Positions 1-10,352 of a stretch of DNA of 34,436 nucleotides are shown here, in pieces. The stretch is taken from assembly GCF_001440545.1 (NCBI RefSeq), contig NZ_LKHP01000019.1, positions 1 to 34,436 of the forward strand, in the 5' to 3' direction. Source of the stretch: Caloramator mitchellensis. GTDB lineage: Bacteria > Bacillota > Clostridia > Clostridiales > Caloramatoraceae. The notes under the pieces were generated by a model. That model was not told the origin of the DNA. It saw only the letters and a list, made by a program, of their open reading frames with translations, and made no database searches. Made by a program: the position numbers and the translations under genes. Each line of letters starts with the position of its first letter. Position 1 is the first letter of the stretch.

Positions 1-96
<96 letters not shown>

Positions 97-185
97 ATCC
101 ATACTCTTTATTATCTGGCTGTTACTTAAAAGTAACTTGGTCGCTTTTCCACTGTTCAGTTTTCAAAGGTCAAATGACATATTAT

Positions 186-214
186 ATATTATCATGTCCT
201 TCTACATTTGTCAA
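186..214 (-). promoter_or_regulatory. rRNA promoter P1 (proximal)
   Basis: On the minus strand TTGACA (214..209) is separated by 17 nt from TAATAT (191..186). It lies about 90 nt upstream of the 16S start. Between it and the 16S gene is a small perfect inverted repeat, GTTACTT/AAGTAAC (121-136), which could form a leader hairpin. Consensus -35, ideal spacing and a near-consensus -10 fit a strong sigma-A promoter. Confidence 0.8.
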
Positions 215-243
215 CCACTTTTTTTCCCGGTCGACACTTTAAT

Positions 244-272
244 ATATTATCAGCTTTTTTTCATCTTGTCAA
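244..272 (-). promoter_or_regulatory. rRNA promoter P2 (distal)
   Basis: On the minus strand TTGACA (272..267), a 17-nt spacer and TAATAT (249..244) repeat exactly the architecture of the proximal promoter 58 bp away. Tandem promoters are common for rRNA operons in Firmicutes. A CCCGGTCGAC stretch lies between the two promoters. Confidence 0.75.
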
Positions 273-429
273 CAGCATTTCATAATATATTTTGTTCATC
301 AGCGAACTTTTTTATTCTAATATTTTTTTAATGAAAAATCAATACCTAAAATTTTTCCAATTTTATTATATTTTAATTCAACTGTAGAAGTTCATCTTAG
401 GCCACTACTGTATTCATTTGCTTTGAATT

Positions 430-770
430 TGTCTTATATTATCATATTTCTTAGCGTCTTTCAAAATTGCAAAATATCCTTATGTTTATTAATATCAACA
501 ACCTGTCTATCAAATATCATCAATAAACTTTTTCCTTTCAAATATCTCATAAACTGTGACACGCTTAATTTTGATGGTTATTTACAAACTTAAGGGTATG
601 ATCCTTACATTCATCTGCTTCTATTATTTCTACCGCCTAATATTTGCATAGTTCTCTTAATATCTTCCCTATATCTTCATATATTTTTCCATATATTATT
701 TATCTTCAATATTTTACTGCAGATACAATGTGATATTTAAAATTCCATTTTGTATGTCATACACTTTCAT
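430..770 (-). pseudogene. decayed IS200/IS605-family transposase TnpA
   Basis: The minus strand from ATG at 770 can be read, with in-frame stops and at least one frameshift, as a degraded Y1 (IS200-type) transposase. Recognisable pieces are HTKWNFKYHIV and IIYGK..EDIGKILRELCKY near the N-terminus, then after a frame change VEIIEADECKDH, and after another change LSVSQFMRYLKGKSLLMIFD (around 560-490). These match from memory the IS200 TnpA blocks 'HT.W.CKYHIVF..KYRR', 'EIIE...DH.H' and 'ISVSQFMGYLKGKS.LMIFD'. The catalytic HUH motif is lost: DHTLK replaces DHIHM. The tail near 430 is uncertain. It is a relic, not an active element. Confidence 0.8.
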
Positions 771-779
771 TATACATAC

Positions 780-816
780 AAAAAATCCATGTGAAGCCGT
801 TCACATGGATTTTTTT
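780..816. terminator. strong bidirectional hairpin downstream of gyrA / upstream of the IS200 relic
   Basis: A perfect stem pairs 780-795 (ending CCATGTGAA) with 800-816 around the loop GCCG, with A-runs and T-runs on both sides. It can terminate the dnaA-gyrA transcript on the minus strand. It also ends only about 10 nt before the ATG of the TnpA relic, where IS200 elements carry a left-end hairpin that insulates tnpA. The sequence does not decide between a host terminator and a transposon end. Confidence 0.75.
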
Positions 817-921
817 GCTATTCTATATTATTTTATTAAAGATTCTTGTTAGTTCAATTATTAGCGGTATTTGATTCAAAAGCTATCTAATATAATTTTG
901 ATTGCTACAGTCACTCTATTC

Positions 922-977
922 TTGTCCAAATTGACAAACAATTCAAGAACTCAAGAAATCAAGTGAATGTCACTCAT
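922..977 (-). repeat. 56-bp repeat, copy A, overlapping the gyrA stop codon
   Basis: Read on the minus strand, this segment matches 17222-17277 on the plus strand at 54 of 56 positions by eye. It starts ATGAGTGACATTCACTTGA and ends CAATTTGGACAA. It includes the last codons and the TGA stop of gyrA. Its middle has an 8-bp periodicity (CACTTGAn, TTCTTGAG, TTCTTGAA). The two copies are inverted in the chromosome, so both read away from oriC. Confidence 0.9.
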
Positions 978-3402
978 CAATGTCGTTGCTGTTGATTTTG
1001 CCTATGGAGACTATTCTTTCTTCCTCTTGAGTTCTCATAAGAGTAACCCCCATAGCGTCACGGCCGGTTTGCTTAATTGTAGCAACTTCAAGGCGGATAA
1101 TTATTCCGTTGTTGTTTATTAGCATAATTTCATCGTTACCTTTTACAGTTTTAACGCCGACAATTTTACCGGTTTTTTGTGTAACTTTATATGTCTTCAT
1201 ACCCTTTCCGCCTCTTGAGTGAACGGTATATTCAGAGCATGAAGTTCTCTTCCCAAATCCATTTTCGCTTACAACTAAAAGGTCGGATGTTTCATCATAT
1301 ATTTCCATTCCAACAGCGATATCGCCTTCTCTTAATGTGATACCCTTAACCCCTGCTGCAGTTCTTCCCATCGCTCTTACATCATTTTCTTCAAATGTTA
1401 TGCAGTAGCCGTTTTGGGTAACTATCATCATCTTTTGGTTTCCATCTGTTAGTTTAACCCCTATAAGTTCATCTCCAACCTTTAGGTTTATTGCAATCAG
1501 TCCACTTTTTCTAATATTTGCGAACTCATTCAGAGAAGTCTTTTTAACTATGCCAAGCTTTGTTGCAAACAATAAGAACTTATCATCCTCAAACTCCTTA
1601 ATAGCAAGAACTGCCTGTATCTTTTCCCTTTGTCCCATAGGTAGTATGTTTACTATATTCATACCCCTTGCAGTTCTTGAGGCTTCAGGGATTTCATATG
1701 CCTTGAGCATATAAGCTCTGCCAAGATTAGTAAAGAACATTATATAGTTGTGGGATGATGTTATGAATATATGTTCAACAAAATCATCTTCCCTTGTAGA
1801 CATTCCCTGAACACCCTTACCGCCTCTCTTTTGACTTCTATATGTGTCAATTGGAATTCTCTTTACATATCCTGCGTGAGTTATTGTTATTGCAACTTCT
1901 TCCTCTTCGATTAAATCCTCTATATTAATCTCATCAGGCTTTGCAGTTATCTTAGTTCTTCTCTCATCTGCAAACTTTTGTTTTATTTCAAGAAGCTCAT
2001 CCTTAATAATCTTTAGAACCAGCCTTTCATTTTCAAGGACTTCTCTTAAATAATTAATAGTTTTTATAAGTTCTGCGTATTCTGCTTCAATCTTTTCTCT
2101 TTCAAGTCCTGTAAGCCTTTGCAATCTCATATCAAGTATTGCCTGCGCCTGTTTTTCTGAAAGTCCAAACTTTGTCATAAGACCGTTTCTTGCATCATCA
2201 ACCGTCTTTGAACTTCTTATTAAATTTATAACCTCATCTATATGATCAAGGGCAATTCTTAATCCTTCTAAAATATGAGCCCTTGCTTCAGCCTTATCAA
2301 GTTCAAACTTAGTTCTTCTTCTTATAACTTCCTTTTGGAAATCAAGGTAATGAACCAAAACATCCCTTAAATTTAAAACCTTTGGCTCTCCATGAACTAG
2401 AGCAAGCATTATAACGCTGAATGAGTCCTGTAATTTTGTATGCTTATATAATAAATTTAAAACTATATTAGGATTTGCATCCTTTTTAAGTTCAATAACA
2501 ATTCTCATTCCCTGTCTGTCTGATTCATCTCTTAAATCAGAAATACCTTCAATTTTCTTATCCTTAACAAGTTCTGCAATATCCTCAATAAGCTTTGCCT
2601 TATTAACCTGATATGGCAGTTCAGTAACTATAATCTTTGATTTACCTTTTTCTTCTTCGATAGTAGCCTTTGCCCTAACTACTATCTTTCCTCTTCCCTT
2701 TTCATAGGCATCTTTTATTCCATCCTTTCCAACGATTATACCCGCAGTTGGAAAATCTGGCCCTTTTACCTTTGTCATCAAATCCTTAATGGTTACTTCA
2801 GGGTTGTCTATTAGCATTATAACACCATCAATAACCTCTCCAAGATTATGAGGTGGTATGTTGGTCGCCATACCTACAGCAATACCTGATGAACCATTTA
2901 CTAATAGATTTGGGAACCTTGAAGGAAGAACAGTCGGTTCCTTTTCAGTTCCATCAAAGTTGTCTACAAAATCTATAGTGTTTTTATTTATATCCCTCAA
3001 CATTTCCATGGAAATTTTTGATAATCTTGCTTCTGTGTAACGCATAGCTGCAGCTCCATCGCCGTCAACAGAACCAAAGTTTCCATGTCCATCAACTAAT
3101 AGATACCTTGTAGAAAAATCCTGTGCAAGTCTAACCATAGCATCATAAACAGCACTATCACCGTGTGGATGGTATTTACCCAGAACATCCCCGACTATTC
3201 TTGCACACTTTCTATATTGCTTATCGGGGAAAATTCCAAGTTCATGCATAGAATAAAGAATTCTTCTGTGAACAGGCTTTAACCCATCCCTTACATCTGG
3301 AAGTGCACGCCCTACTATAACGCTCATTGCATAATCTATATAACATTTTTTCATCTCATCGCTTATATCGACGAGCTGTATATCATCTCTCATCTCTTCC
3401 AT
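970..3402 (-). CDS. gyrA: DNA gyrase subunit A
   Basis: Cleavage-religation subunit of gyrase (A2B2), which introduces negative supercoils ahead of replication forks. The 810-residue product has the usual GyrA length. The N-terminal winged-helix and tower region carries the active-site tyrosine Y122 in [10 protein letters not shown]. The quinolone-determining segment has S83 and D87 ([10 protein letters not shown]), the numbering used in E. coli and the usual sensitive residues. A GyrA box, QKRGGKG, is at 524-530, which separates true GyrA from ParC, and the C-terminal beta-pinwheel runs to the end. The ATG is preceded by AAAGGAG. It lies 14 bp after gyrB in the dnaA-dnaN-yaaA-recF-remB-gyrB-gyrA set. 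Its stop codon lies inside a 56-bp repeat. Confidence 0.99.
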   Translation of the reverse strand: MEEMRDDIQLVDISDEMKKCYIDYAMSVIVGRALPDVRDGLKPVHRRILYSMHELGIFPDKQYRKCARIVGDVLGKYHPHGDSAVYDAMVRLAQDFSTRYLLVDGHGNFGSVDGDGAAAMRYTEARLSKISMEMLRDINKNTIDFVDNFDGTEKEPTVLPSRFPNLLVNGSSGIAVGMATNIPPHNLGEVIDGVIMLIDNPEVTIKDLMTKVKGPDFPTAGIIVGKDGIKDAYEKGRGKIVVRAKATIEEEKGKSKIIVTELPYQVNKAKLIEDIAELVKDKKIEGISDLRDESDRQGMRIVIELKKDANPNIVLNLLYKHTKLQDSFSVIMLALVHGEPKVLNLRDVLVHYLDFQKEVIRRRTKFELDKAEARAHILEGLRIALDHIDEVINLIRSSKTVDDARNGLMTKFGLSEKQAQAILDMRLQRLTGLEREKIEAEYAELIKTINYLREVLENERLVLKIIKDELLEIKQKFADERRTKITAKPDEINIEDLIEEEEVAITITHAGYVKRIPIDTYRSQKRGGKGVQGMSTREDDFVEHIFITSSHNYIMFFTNLGRAYMLKAYEIPEASRTARGMNIVNILPMGQREKIQAVLAIKEFEDDKFLLFATKLGIVKKTSLNEFANIRKSGLIAINLKVGDELIGVKLTDGNQKMMIVTQNGYCITFEENDVRAMGRTAAGVKGITLREGDIAVGMEIYDETSDLLVVSENGFGKRTSCSEYTVHSRGGKGMKTYKVTQKTGKIVGVKTVKGNDEIMLINNNGIIIRLEVATIKQTGRDAMGVTLMRTQEEERIVSIGKINSNDIDE

Positions 3403-3416
3403 AAGTTCAACTCCTT

Positions 3417-5583
<2,167 letters not shown>

Positions 5584-5595
5584 AAAAATTCCTCC

Positions 5596-6693
5596 TCAAA
5601 TTTCTTTTACATTAATGGTTCCATTATAAACTTCAAAAACTCTTTTCTTGTCAAAATTAAACTTTTCTATATCATTTAAACTGGTAATCGTCAAAAATGT
5701 CTGGATATCCTTAAGAGAATCCAAAAGATATTTTTGTCTTATCAAATCTAGCTCCGACATAACATCGTCGAGTAAAAGGATAGGGTATTCCCCTGTCTCT
5801 CCCTTTATTATTTCTATTTCAGACAATTTTAATGACAGAGCAGCAGTTCTTTGCTGCCCCTGTGATGCATAAGATTTTGCATCAACACCATTTATAAAAA
5901 TAATTAAATCATCCCTATGGGGTCCCTTTGAAGTATAACCCTTTTTTATATCTTCGGCAATATTTTCTTTATATAGCCTATAGAGCTTTTCTTTTATATC
6001 CTTTAAACTCACATCTTTTACATCTGTTTTATATTGAATACTTATCTCTTCTTTTCCATTTGTAATTTTTCTATGAAGAAGCTTTGATATAATCGATAAT
6101 TTCTTTATAAACTCTATTCTGTTTAGAATAATAAAACTTCCAAATTCAGATAACTGCTCATCGTATATATCTATCAATGTATTATTAACCCTCTGTTTTA
6201 AAAGGTTATTTCTCTCTTGAATTACCTTGTTGTATTGATTCAAATAATGATGATATTTGGGCTTTAGTTGATTTAATTCGTTATCTATAAATCTTCTTCT
6301 AACATCCGGCCCATCCTTTAAAAGCCTTAAATCCTCAGGAGAAAAAATAACGCTATTAACAGTCCCAAAAACTTCAGATGTTTTATTTATTTTTATACCA
6401 TTTAACTTAATCTCTTTTTTAGACTCAAGCGAAAGCAAAAATTCTAAAGTGAAATCACCAATATTCCTGCTTCCATTTGCCCTAATATACGCTTTATTCT
6501 TGCCCCATTTGATTATTTCTTTATCCTTATTACCCCTGTGGGATTTTAGTGCACCAAGATAATTAAGAGCCTCTAATACATTTGTCTTTCCCTGTGCGTT
6601 TTCCCCAACGAGAATATTCAGTCCCTTGGCAAACTCTATCTTTAAATTTGAATAATTTCTAAAGTTTATAACCTCTAATTCCTTAACATACAT
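5596..6693 (-). CDS. recF: DNA replication and repair protein RecF
   Basis: SMC-like ATPase that helps load RecA at single-strand gaps with RecO and RecR. Walker A GENAQGKT is at residues 30-37, the ABC-type signature SQGQQRT near 277-283 and Walker B ILLLDDVMSELD near 305-316. I place the start at ATG 6693 (365 residues). AGGTGA (6704..6699) is well spaced for it, and RecF proteins usually begin MYxKxLxxxNFRNY. A GTG at 6702 would add three residues but has no ribosome binding site. AGGTGA overlaps the TAG stop of yaaA, which suggests coupled translation. Confidence 0.97.
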   Translation of the reverse strand: MYVKELEVINFRNYSNLKIEFAKGLNILVGENAQGKTNVLEALNYLGALKSHRGNKDKEIIKWGKNKAYIRANGSRNIGDFTLEFLLSLESKKEIKLNGIKINKTSEVFGTVNSVIFSPEDLRLLKDGPDVRRRFIDNELNQLKPKYHHYLNQYNKVIQERNNLLKQRVNNTLIDIYDEQLSEFGSFIILNRIEFIKKLSIISKLLHRKITNGKEEISIQYKTDVKDVSLKDIKEKLYRLYKENIAEDIKKGYTSKGPHRDDLIIFINGVDAKSYASQGQQRTAALSLKLSEIEIIKGETGEYPILLLDDVMSELDLIRQKYLLDSLKDIQTFLTITSLNDIEKFNFDKKRVFEVYNGTINVKEI

Positions 6694-6702
6694 TTTATTC
6701 AC

Positions 6703-6912
6703 CTAAACTATTTCAAATTTTCCAACACCTACAACTTCAACAATATCGCCCTTTTTAATTTTTTTGCCCCTCTCAACAGTTTGAACACCATTTACATAAA
6801 CGTCACCATTTTTAATTATAATCTTAGCAAATGCCCCAGTGTCTGCAACTCCCATCCACTTAAGAAGCTGGTCTAATTTAATAAACTCCGTATTAATTTC
6901 TACTCTTTCCAT
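6703..6912 (-). CDS. yaaA: S4-domain RNA-binding protein YaaA (RlbA)
   Basis: 69-residue protein that is essentially one S4 RNA-binding fold: the helix-turn stretch FIKLDQLLKWMGVADTG, then the beta hairpin with GDVYVNG and a lysine-rich loop (RGKKIKKGD). It lies between dnaN and recF as in Bacillus and Clostridium. The family is implicated in ribosome assembly (RlbA-like), but the exact RNA target is unsettled. GGGAGGATAATT precedes the ATG. A hairpin with a T-run between dnaN and this gene may reduce readthrough into the recF-gyrA part. Confidence 0.9.
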   Translation of the reverse strand: MERVEINTEFIKLDQLLKWMGVADTGAFAKIIIKNGDVYVNGVQTVERGKKIKKGDIVEVVGVGKFEIV

Positions 6913-6932
6913 AATTATCCTCCCTATTCAAT

Positions 6933-6956
6933 TAAAAACCACCTTAAAAGGTGGCT
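6933..6956 (-). terminator. intergenic hairpin with T-run between dnaN and yaaA (attenuator-like)
   Basis: On the minus strand, directly after the dnaN TAA, CCACCTT pairs with AAGGTGG around a 2-nt loop and is followed by TTTTTAAT. The stem is compact and the T-run short, so partial termination is more likely than a full stop. yaaA starts about 20 nt farther on. Confidence 0.55.
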
Positions 6957-8060
6957 TTAGCTTTCAATTAATCTTACTGGAAGAACTAAATATATATAAT
7001 CATCACCATCAGCCTTCTTTACAACACAAGGACTAACATTGGTTGTGAATTCAAGATATATATCTTCACTATCTATTATTCTCAATACTTCAAGGAAATA
7101 TTTAGCATTGAAAGCAATTTTTAATCCATTACCCTCAACTTCAACAGAAACTTCCTCATGAACCTTTCCAAATTGAGAATCTGAAGTAACGATAAGTTTT
7201 TCATCTTCTATATTAAATTTTAATAGATTTGTCTTTCCTTCCCTTGCAAGAAGCGAAGCTCTTTCAATGCTGTCAAGAAGTTCTGATTTTTTAGCCTTTA
7301 GCTTTGTCTTATATTCCTGCGGTATAATTTGTCTATAGTTTACAAATTCACCATCTAACAGCCTTGAAATAACTTTTGTATTTCCAAGGTTGAACAAAAT
7401 ATGATTTGGAGTGAAAGTTATTTTTACCTTTTCTTCAGATGGTTCTATAATCTTTGATATTTCATTTAAAGTTTTTCCAGGAATTACAGCGCTTATATTT
7501 CCTGCATCTTCAAGTTCAACCTTTTTAAGAGATAATCTATAACCATCAAGCGCAACAAAGCTAAGATTATTTTCCTTAACTTCAAATAATACTCCTGTTA
7601 AAATCGGTCTTGTCTCGTCTGTTGCAATTGCAAATATAGTCTGCTTTATCATGGTTCTTAATAAGTCCTGAGAAATTTCATACAACGAATTTTCATTTAT
7701 CGTTGGAAGCTTTGGAAACTCATCAGGATTGTTTCCAATTAGCGTGAATTCAGATTTCTGGCAGGTAATTTTAACGTAATTGTTATCCACAAGCTCAATC
7801 GATACAACATCGTTTGGAAGCATTCTTATAAATTCTCCAAACAATTTTGAATTAAGAACTATAGATCCCTTTTTTATAACATTAGCATTTATATATGTTT
7901 CAATTCCAATATCTAAATCAGTTGCAGTAAAATAAACTTTATCTTCTTTAACATTTATTAAGATACCTTCAAGTATAGGATATGTTGTCTTAGAAGAGGA
8001 TGCTTTTTGAACAACATTAATAGCTTCTTGCAAAATGCTCTTTTCACATGTGAAAAACAT
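6957..8060 (-). CDS. dnaN: DNA polymerase III beta sliding clamp
   Basis: Ring-shaped processivity clamp that tethers DNA polymerase III and also binds mismatch-repair and initiator-control proteins. The 367-residue product has the normal length. It shows the three repeated clamp domains and ends with the conserved C-terminal LPVRL motif, which forms part of the peptide-binding pocket. Further family landmarks are TRPILTGVLFE and ALDGYRLSL in the middle domain. The ATG is preceded by AGGGAGG. A palindromic DnaA-box pair lies just upstream at 8076-8092. Confidence 0.99.
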   Translation of the reverse strand: MFFTCEKSILQEAINVVQKASSSKTTYPILEGILINVKEDKVYFTATDLDIGIETYINANVIKKGSIVLNSKLFGEFIRMLPNDVVSIELVDNNYVKITCQKSEFTLIGNNPDEFPKLPTINENSLYEISQDLLRTMIKQTIFAIATDETRPILTGVLFEVKENNLSFVALDGYRLSLKKVELEDAGNISAVIPGKTLNEISKIIEPSEEKVKITFTPNHILFNLGNTKVISRLLDGEFVNYRQIIPQEYKTKLKAKKSELLDSIERASLLAREGKTNLLKFNIEDEKLIVTSDSQFGKVHEEVSVEVEGNGLKIAFNAKYFLEVLRIIDSEDIYLEFTTNVSPCVVKKADGDDYIYLVLPVRLIES

Positions 8061-8075
8061 TTATTAACCCTCCCT

Positions 8076-8092
8076 TTATCCACAGTGGATAA
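8076..8092. promoter_or_regulatory. palindromic DnaA-box pair upstream of dnaN
   Basis: TTATCCACAGTGGATAA is a perfect 17-bp palindrome. The plus strand gives the consensus DnaA box TTATCCACA (8076-8084) and the minus strand gives TTATCCACT. It ends one base from the AGGGAGG of dnaN, so bound DnaA could affect dnaN expression as well as origin function. Confidence 0.8.
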
Positions 8093-8096
8093 ATTT

Positions 8097-8174
8097 ATTT
8101 TTTCTATATTTTATTAGAGAAATATAACAAAAAAATAGTAGTAATAGTAGTAGGGGCTGTGAATTTGTTGATAA
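8097..8174. other. oriC unwinding element: DnaA-box, GC clamp, DnaA-trios, AT-rich stretch
   Basis: The order matches the B. subtilis basal unwinding element. A DnaA box on the minus strand (TTATCAACA, 8174..8166) and a weaker one (8166..8158) are followed by the G-rich GGGCTG (8154-8159). Then come six DnaA-trios, TAGTAGTAATAGTAGTAG, at 8136-8153, and a 39-bp nearly pure A/T stretch (8097-8135). Trios are contacted by DnaA on one strand as the duplex opens. That the helix opens here is inferred from this match. Confidence 0.85.
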
Positions 8175-8219
8175 GTAAGTTTAGACCAACAAAATCAAAG
8201 TATTTAATTAATAAAAAAT

Positions 8220-8295
8220 TGTGGATAACACAAAACAACTTTGCTTTAATTATCCACAGAATTAGACTGAAATTTTTTTAAAAAAGTTATCAACA
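8220..8295. other. DnaA-box cluster in the dnaA-dnaN interval
   Basis: Two consensus boxes face each other: TTATCCACA on the minus strand at 8228..8220 and on the plus strand at 8250-8258. A one-mismatch box, TTATCAACA, is at 8287-8295. Together with the boxes at 8076-8092 and 8166-8174 they make the dnaN-side half of a bipartite origin, as in B. subtilis. Confidence 0.85.
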
Positions 8296-8328
8296 TTTTG
8301 TTAATAGATAGAATAAACAGTTTGTTGA

Positions 8329-9660
8329 TTATTTTTGATTTATTTTTCTAATGAGTTCATCTATAGTTTCCTTAAGGTTTTGGTCCTTTTCATAGCTCTC
8401 GTTTATTTTTTCAAAGGCATGAATTACAGTTGTATGGTCTCTTCCTCCAAATTCTTCACCAATCTTAGGCAAAGAAAGGTCGGTCAATTTTCTTGCAAGA
8501 TACATAGCAATCTGTCTTGGGAAAGCTACGCTCTTTGTCCTCTTTTGGGATTTAAAATCCTCCGGCCTTAAATTATAGTAGCTTGATACAACATCAATGA
8601 TTAGTTCAGTTGTAATCTGCCTTGCATTTCTATTTGATATAAAATCCCTTAATGCTTCGGATGCTAAATCAACACTAACTTCTTTATTAGTAAGCGAAGA
8701 ATAGGCCACAATTCTAATTAATGCACCTTCAAGCTCTCTTATATTCGACTGAATTTTATTTGCGATATAAACCATAACTTCGTTTGGAATACTCAAATTT
8801 TCTACATCCGCCTTTTTCTTTAATATTGCAATTCTAGTTTCAAAATCAGGCGGTTGAATATCAGCAATAAGTCCCCATTCGAATCTTGACCTCAATCTAT
8901 CTTCTAATGTAGGAATTTCCTTTGGAGGTCTATCGCTTGATATAATAATCTGCTTGTTGGCCTCGTGCAGAGAATTAAAAGTATGGAAAAATTCTTCTTG
9001 TGTTCTTTCTTTTCCGGCAATGAATTGAATATCGTCAATAAGTAGAACATCTACATTTCTATATTTATTTCTAAAATCTTCGTTTTTATCGTCCTTAATG
9101 GCATTAATAAGCTCATTGGTAAATTTTTCAGAGGAAACATAAACAACCTTCGCTGATGGATTGTTTCCTAAAATATAATGTCCAATGGCATGCATAAGGT
9201 GTGTTTTTCCAAGTCCAACGCCTCCGTATATGAACAAAGGATTATATGCCTTTGCTGGAGCCTCTGCAACTGCTAATGATGCTGCATGTGCAAATCTATT
9301 GCTGTTACCGATGACAAATGTTTCAAATGTATACTTTGGATTTAGCATTGAATTTGAAAACTCTTCTTGCTTTTCCTTTTTAGGAGCAGGTGAATTGTTT
9401 TCATTTATATCATCAGTATTTAGAACGAATTTAAGCTCATATTTTTTGGAAGTTACAAGTTTAATTGCATTAGAAATAAGCTCCTTGTGCCTTTGCTCCA
9501 AGACACCCTTTGTGAATTCATTTGGTGCAAGAAAGAATATAGTGTCATTTGTAATTTTTAGTGGTTCAAGGCACTTAATCCAAGTATTAAAAGCAAGTTC
9601 TGTAAGCTCTGCCTTAACAATTTCTTGAGTCTTCTCCCAAATTTCAAGAAGATTGTTCAT
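8329..9660 (-). CDS. dnaA: chromosomal replication initiator protein DnaA
   Basis: AAA+ initiator that binds DnaA boxes, opens oriC and loads the DnaB helicase. In 443 residues it has domain I (1-80), a variable acidic linker (about 82-105), the AAA+ domain with Walker A GGVGLGKT (146-153) and Walker B LLIDD (206-210), and the domain IV helix-turn-helix signature [10 protein letters not shown] (406-415). I place the start at ATG 9660: GGGGAGGA is well spaced for it and the protein then begins [11 protein letters not shown], typical of the family. A longer in-frame reading from 9705 lacks a ribosome binding site. It is flanked by DnaA boxes on both sides, consistent with autoregulation. Confidence 0.99.
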   Translation of the reverse strand: MNNLLEIWEKTQEIVKAELTELAFNTWIKCLEPLKITNDTIFFLAPNEFTKGVLEQRHKELISNAIKLVTSKKYELKFVLNTDDINENNSPAPKKEKQEEFSNSMLNPKYTFETFVIGNSNRFAHAASLAVAEAPAKAYNPLFIYGGVGLGKTHLMHAIGHYILGNNPSAKVVYVSSEKFTNELINAIKDDKNEDFRNKYRNVDVLLIDDIQFIAGKERTQEEFFHTFNSLHEANKQIIISSDRPPKEIPTLEDRLRSRFEWGLIADIQPPDFETRIAILKKKADVENLSIPNEVMVYIANKIQSNIRELEGALIRIVAYSSLTNKEVSVDLASEALRDFISNRNARQITTELIIDVVSSYYNLRPEDFKSQKRTKSVAFPRQIAMYLARKLTDLSLPKIGEEFGGRDHTTVIHAFEKINESYEKDQNLKETIDELIRKINQK

Positions 9661-10065
9661 AAATTTTCCTCCCCAATGTATATTAACATAATTATCCACA
9701 AACAAAGCAGTCCATCATAGAATGTTGACAAGTTTATTAAAAATTATTCACAAGATTGTTGATTTGTTGATATAAAATTTGAATTGAATATTTATTAACT
9801 TTATCCACAAAATATAACTAACAGTATCAACAACGATAAAAATAAGGCAAAAATATATAAATACAAAAAAATAAAGTCAACTTATACACAATTTTATCCA
9901 CAGATTGTGGACTAGTTTTTGATTTATATCAATAAAAAAGTTATTAACAATTTTTGTGGATATGCATTATTATCTTATCAAATAATAAGTGTCATTACAA
10001 TAGTTATCCACAAAAAACACAGTCCAATTTCAAAAAATATTCACAACATAAAAAATGTAATTTTC
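9661..10065. other. oriC, rpmH-side DnaA-box array
   Basis: This gene-free stretch contains four exact TTATCCACA boxes, all on the plus strand: 9692-9700, 9801-9809, 9894-9902 and 10004-10012. One-mismatch boxes lie at 9744-9752 (TTATTCACA), 9882-9890 (TTATACACA) and 9963..9955 (minus, ATATCCACA). Weaker ones are at 9914..9906 (minus), 9773..9765 (minus) and 10037-10045. Perfect boxes are 109, 93 and 110 bp apart. The rest is very AT-rich. The dnaA promoter must also lie here, but I could not assign it with confidence. Confidence 0.9.
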
Positions 10066-10094
10066 TTGACAGTTTTAATGTATACATATATAAT
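10066..10094 (+). promoter_or_regulatory. rpmH-rnpA promoter
   Basis: TTGACA (10066-10071), a 17-nt spacer and TATAAT (10089-10094) make a full-consensus sigma-A promoter. Transcription would begin near 10101 and give an untranslated leader of about 64 nt before rpmH. It lies just outside the last DnaA boxes. Confidence 0.9.
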
Positions 10095-10164
10095 CTTTAT
10101 AGTAATCATATAATGAAGTAATATGCCCATTAACAATAGATACTAATAAAAGGGGGTGCAAGTG

Positions 10165-10299
10165 ATGTTAAGAACATACCAACCAAAGAAAAGACAAAGA
10201 AAGAAGGAACATGGATTCAGAAAGAGAATGAAGACAAGAAATGGTAGAAAAGTTCTTAGAGCAAGAAGATTAAAGGGAAGAAAGAGATTGACTGCATAA
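10165..10299 (+). CDS. rpmH: 50S ribosomal protein L34
   Basis: 44-residue, highly basic protein beginning [20 protein letters not shown] and continuing with the family's [19 protein letters not shown] pattern. L34 is a small structural protein of the large ribosomal subunit, and in most bacteria it is the first gene on this side of oriC, followed by rnpA as here. AGGGGGTG precedes the ATG at 10165. A GTG directly before it is in frame but less likely. A short hairpin with a T-run follows the stop and may set the ratio of L34 to the downstream genes. Confidence 0.98.
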   Translation: MLRTYQPKKRQRKKEHGFRKRMKTRNGRKVLRARRLKGRKRLTA

Positions 10300-10322
10300 G
10301 GCCGCAATATGTGGCCTTTTTG
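10298..10322 (+). terminator. attenuator-like terminator between rpmH and rnpA
   Basis: AAGGCC.C pairs with G.GGCCTT around AATAT, followed by a T-run (10317-10321). The stem starts inside the rpmH stop codon and ends about 30 nt before rnpA. Since no separate rnpA promoter is visible, it probably terminates only part of the transcripts. Confidence 0.6.
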
Positions 10323-10352
10323 TGCAATTTAAGGCTGAAATGGGGAAAAACA

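Noticed and set aside
218-238. TTTCCCGG between the two rRNA promoters as a Noc site.
   Set aside because: Only one half plus noise (about 9 of 14 bases), no palindrome.
340-430. On the minus strand a short stretch reads KILGIDFSLK, resembling the first RuvC motif of TnpB, as if a tnpB relic followed the tnpA relic.
   Set aside because: Only about ten residues match, and the roughly 190 residues expected before the motif are absent. Chance is a better explanation.
8041-8056. TTTTCACATGTGAAAA at the start of dnaN, resembling parS.
   Set aside because: The centre is CACATGTG, two bases longer than the CACGTG of parS, and it is explained as the first codons of dnaN. ParB is strict about the core.
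8329-9705. Longer dnaA reading starting at 9705.
   Set aside because: No ribosome binding site at 9705. The added residues are unlike DnaA, and a strong GGGGAGGA serves the ATG at 9660.
9661-9900. Assigning a dnaA promoter on the minus strand, for example TATGAT near 9715 or TAATAT near 9680.
   Set aside because: Neither has a convincing -35 at 16-18 nt, and the second would start transcription within the ribosome binding site.
10311-10352. Longer rnpA reading starting near 10311.
   Set aside because: That start is inside the rpmH terminator hairpin. The family N-terminus begins at 10353.
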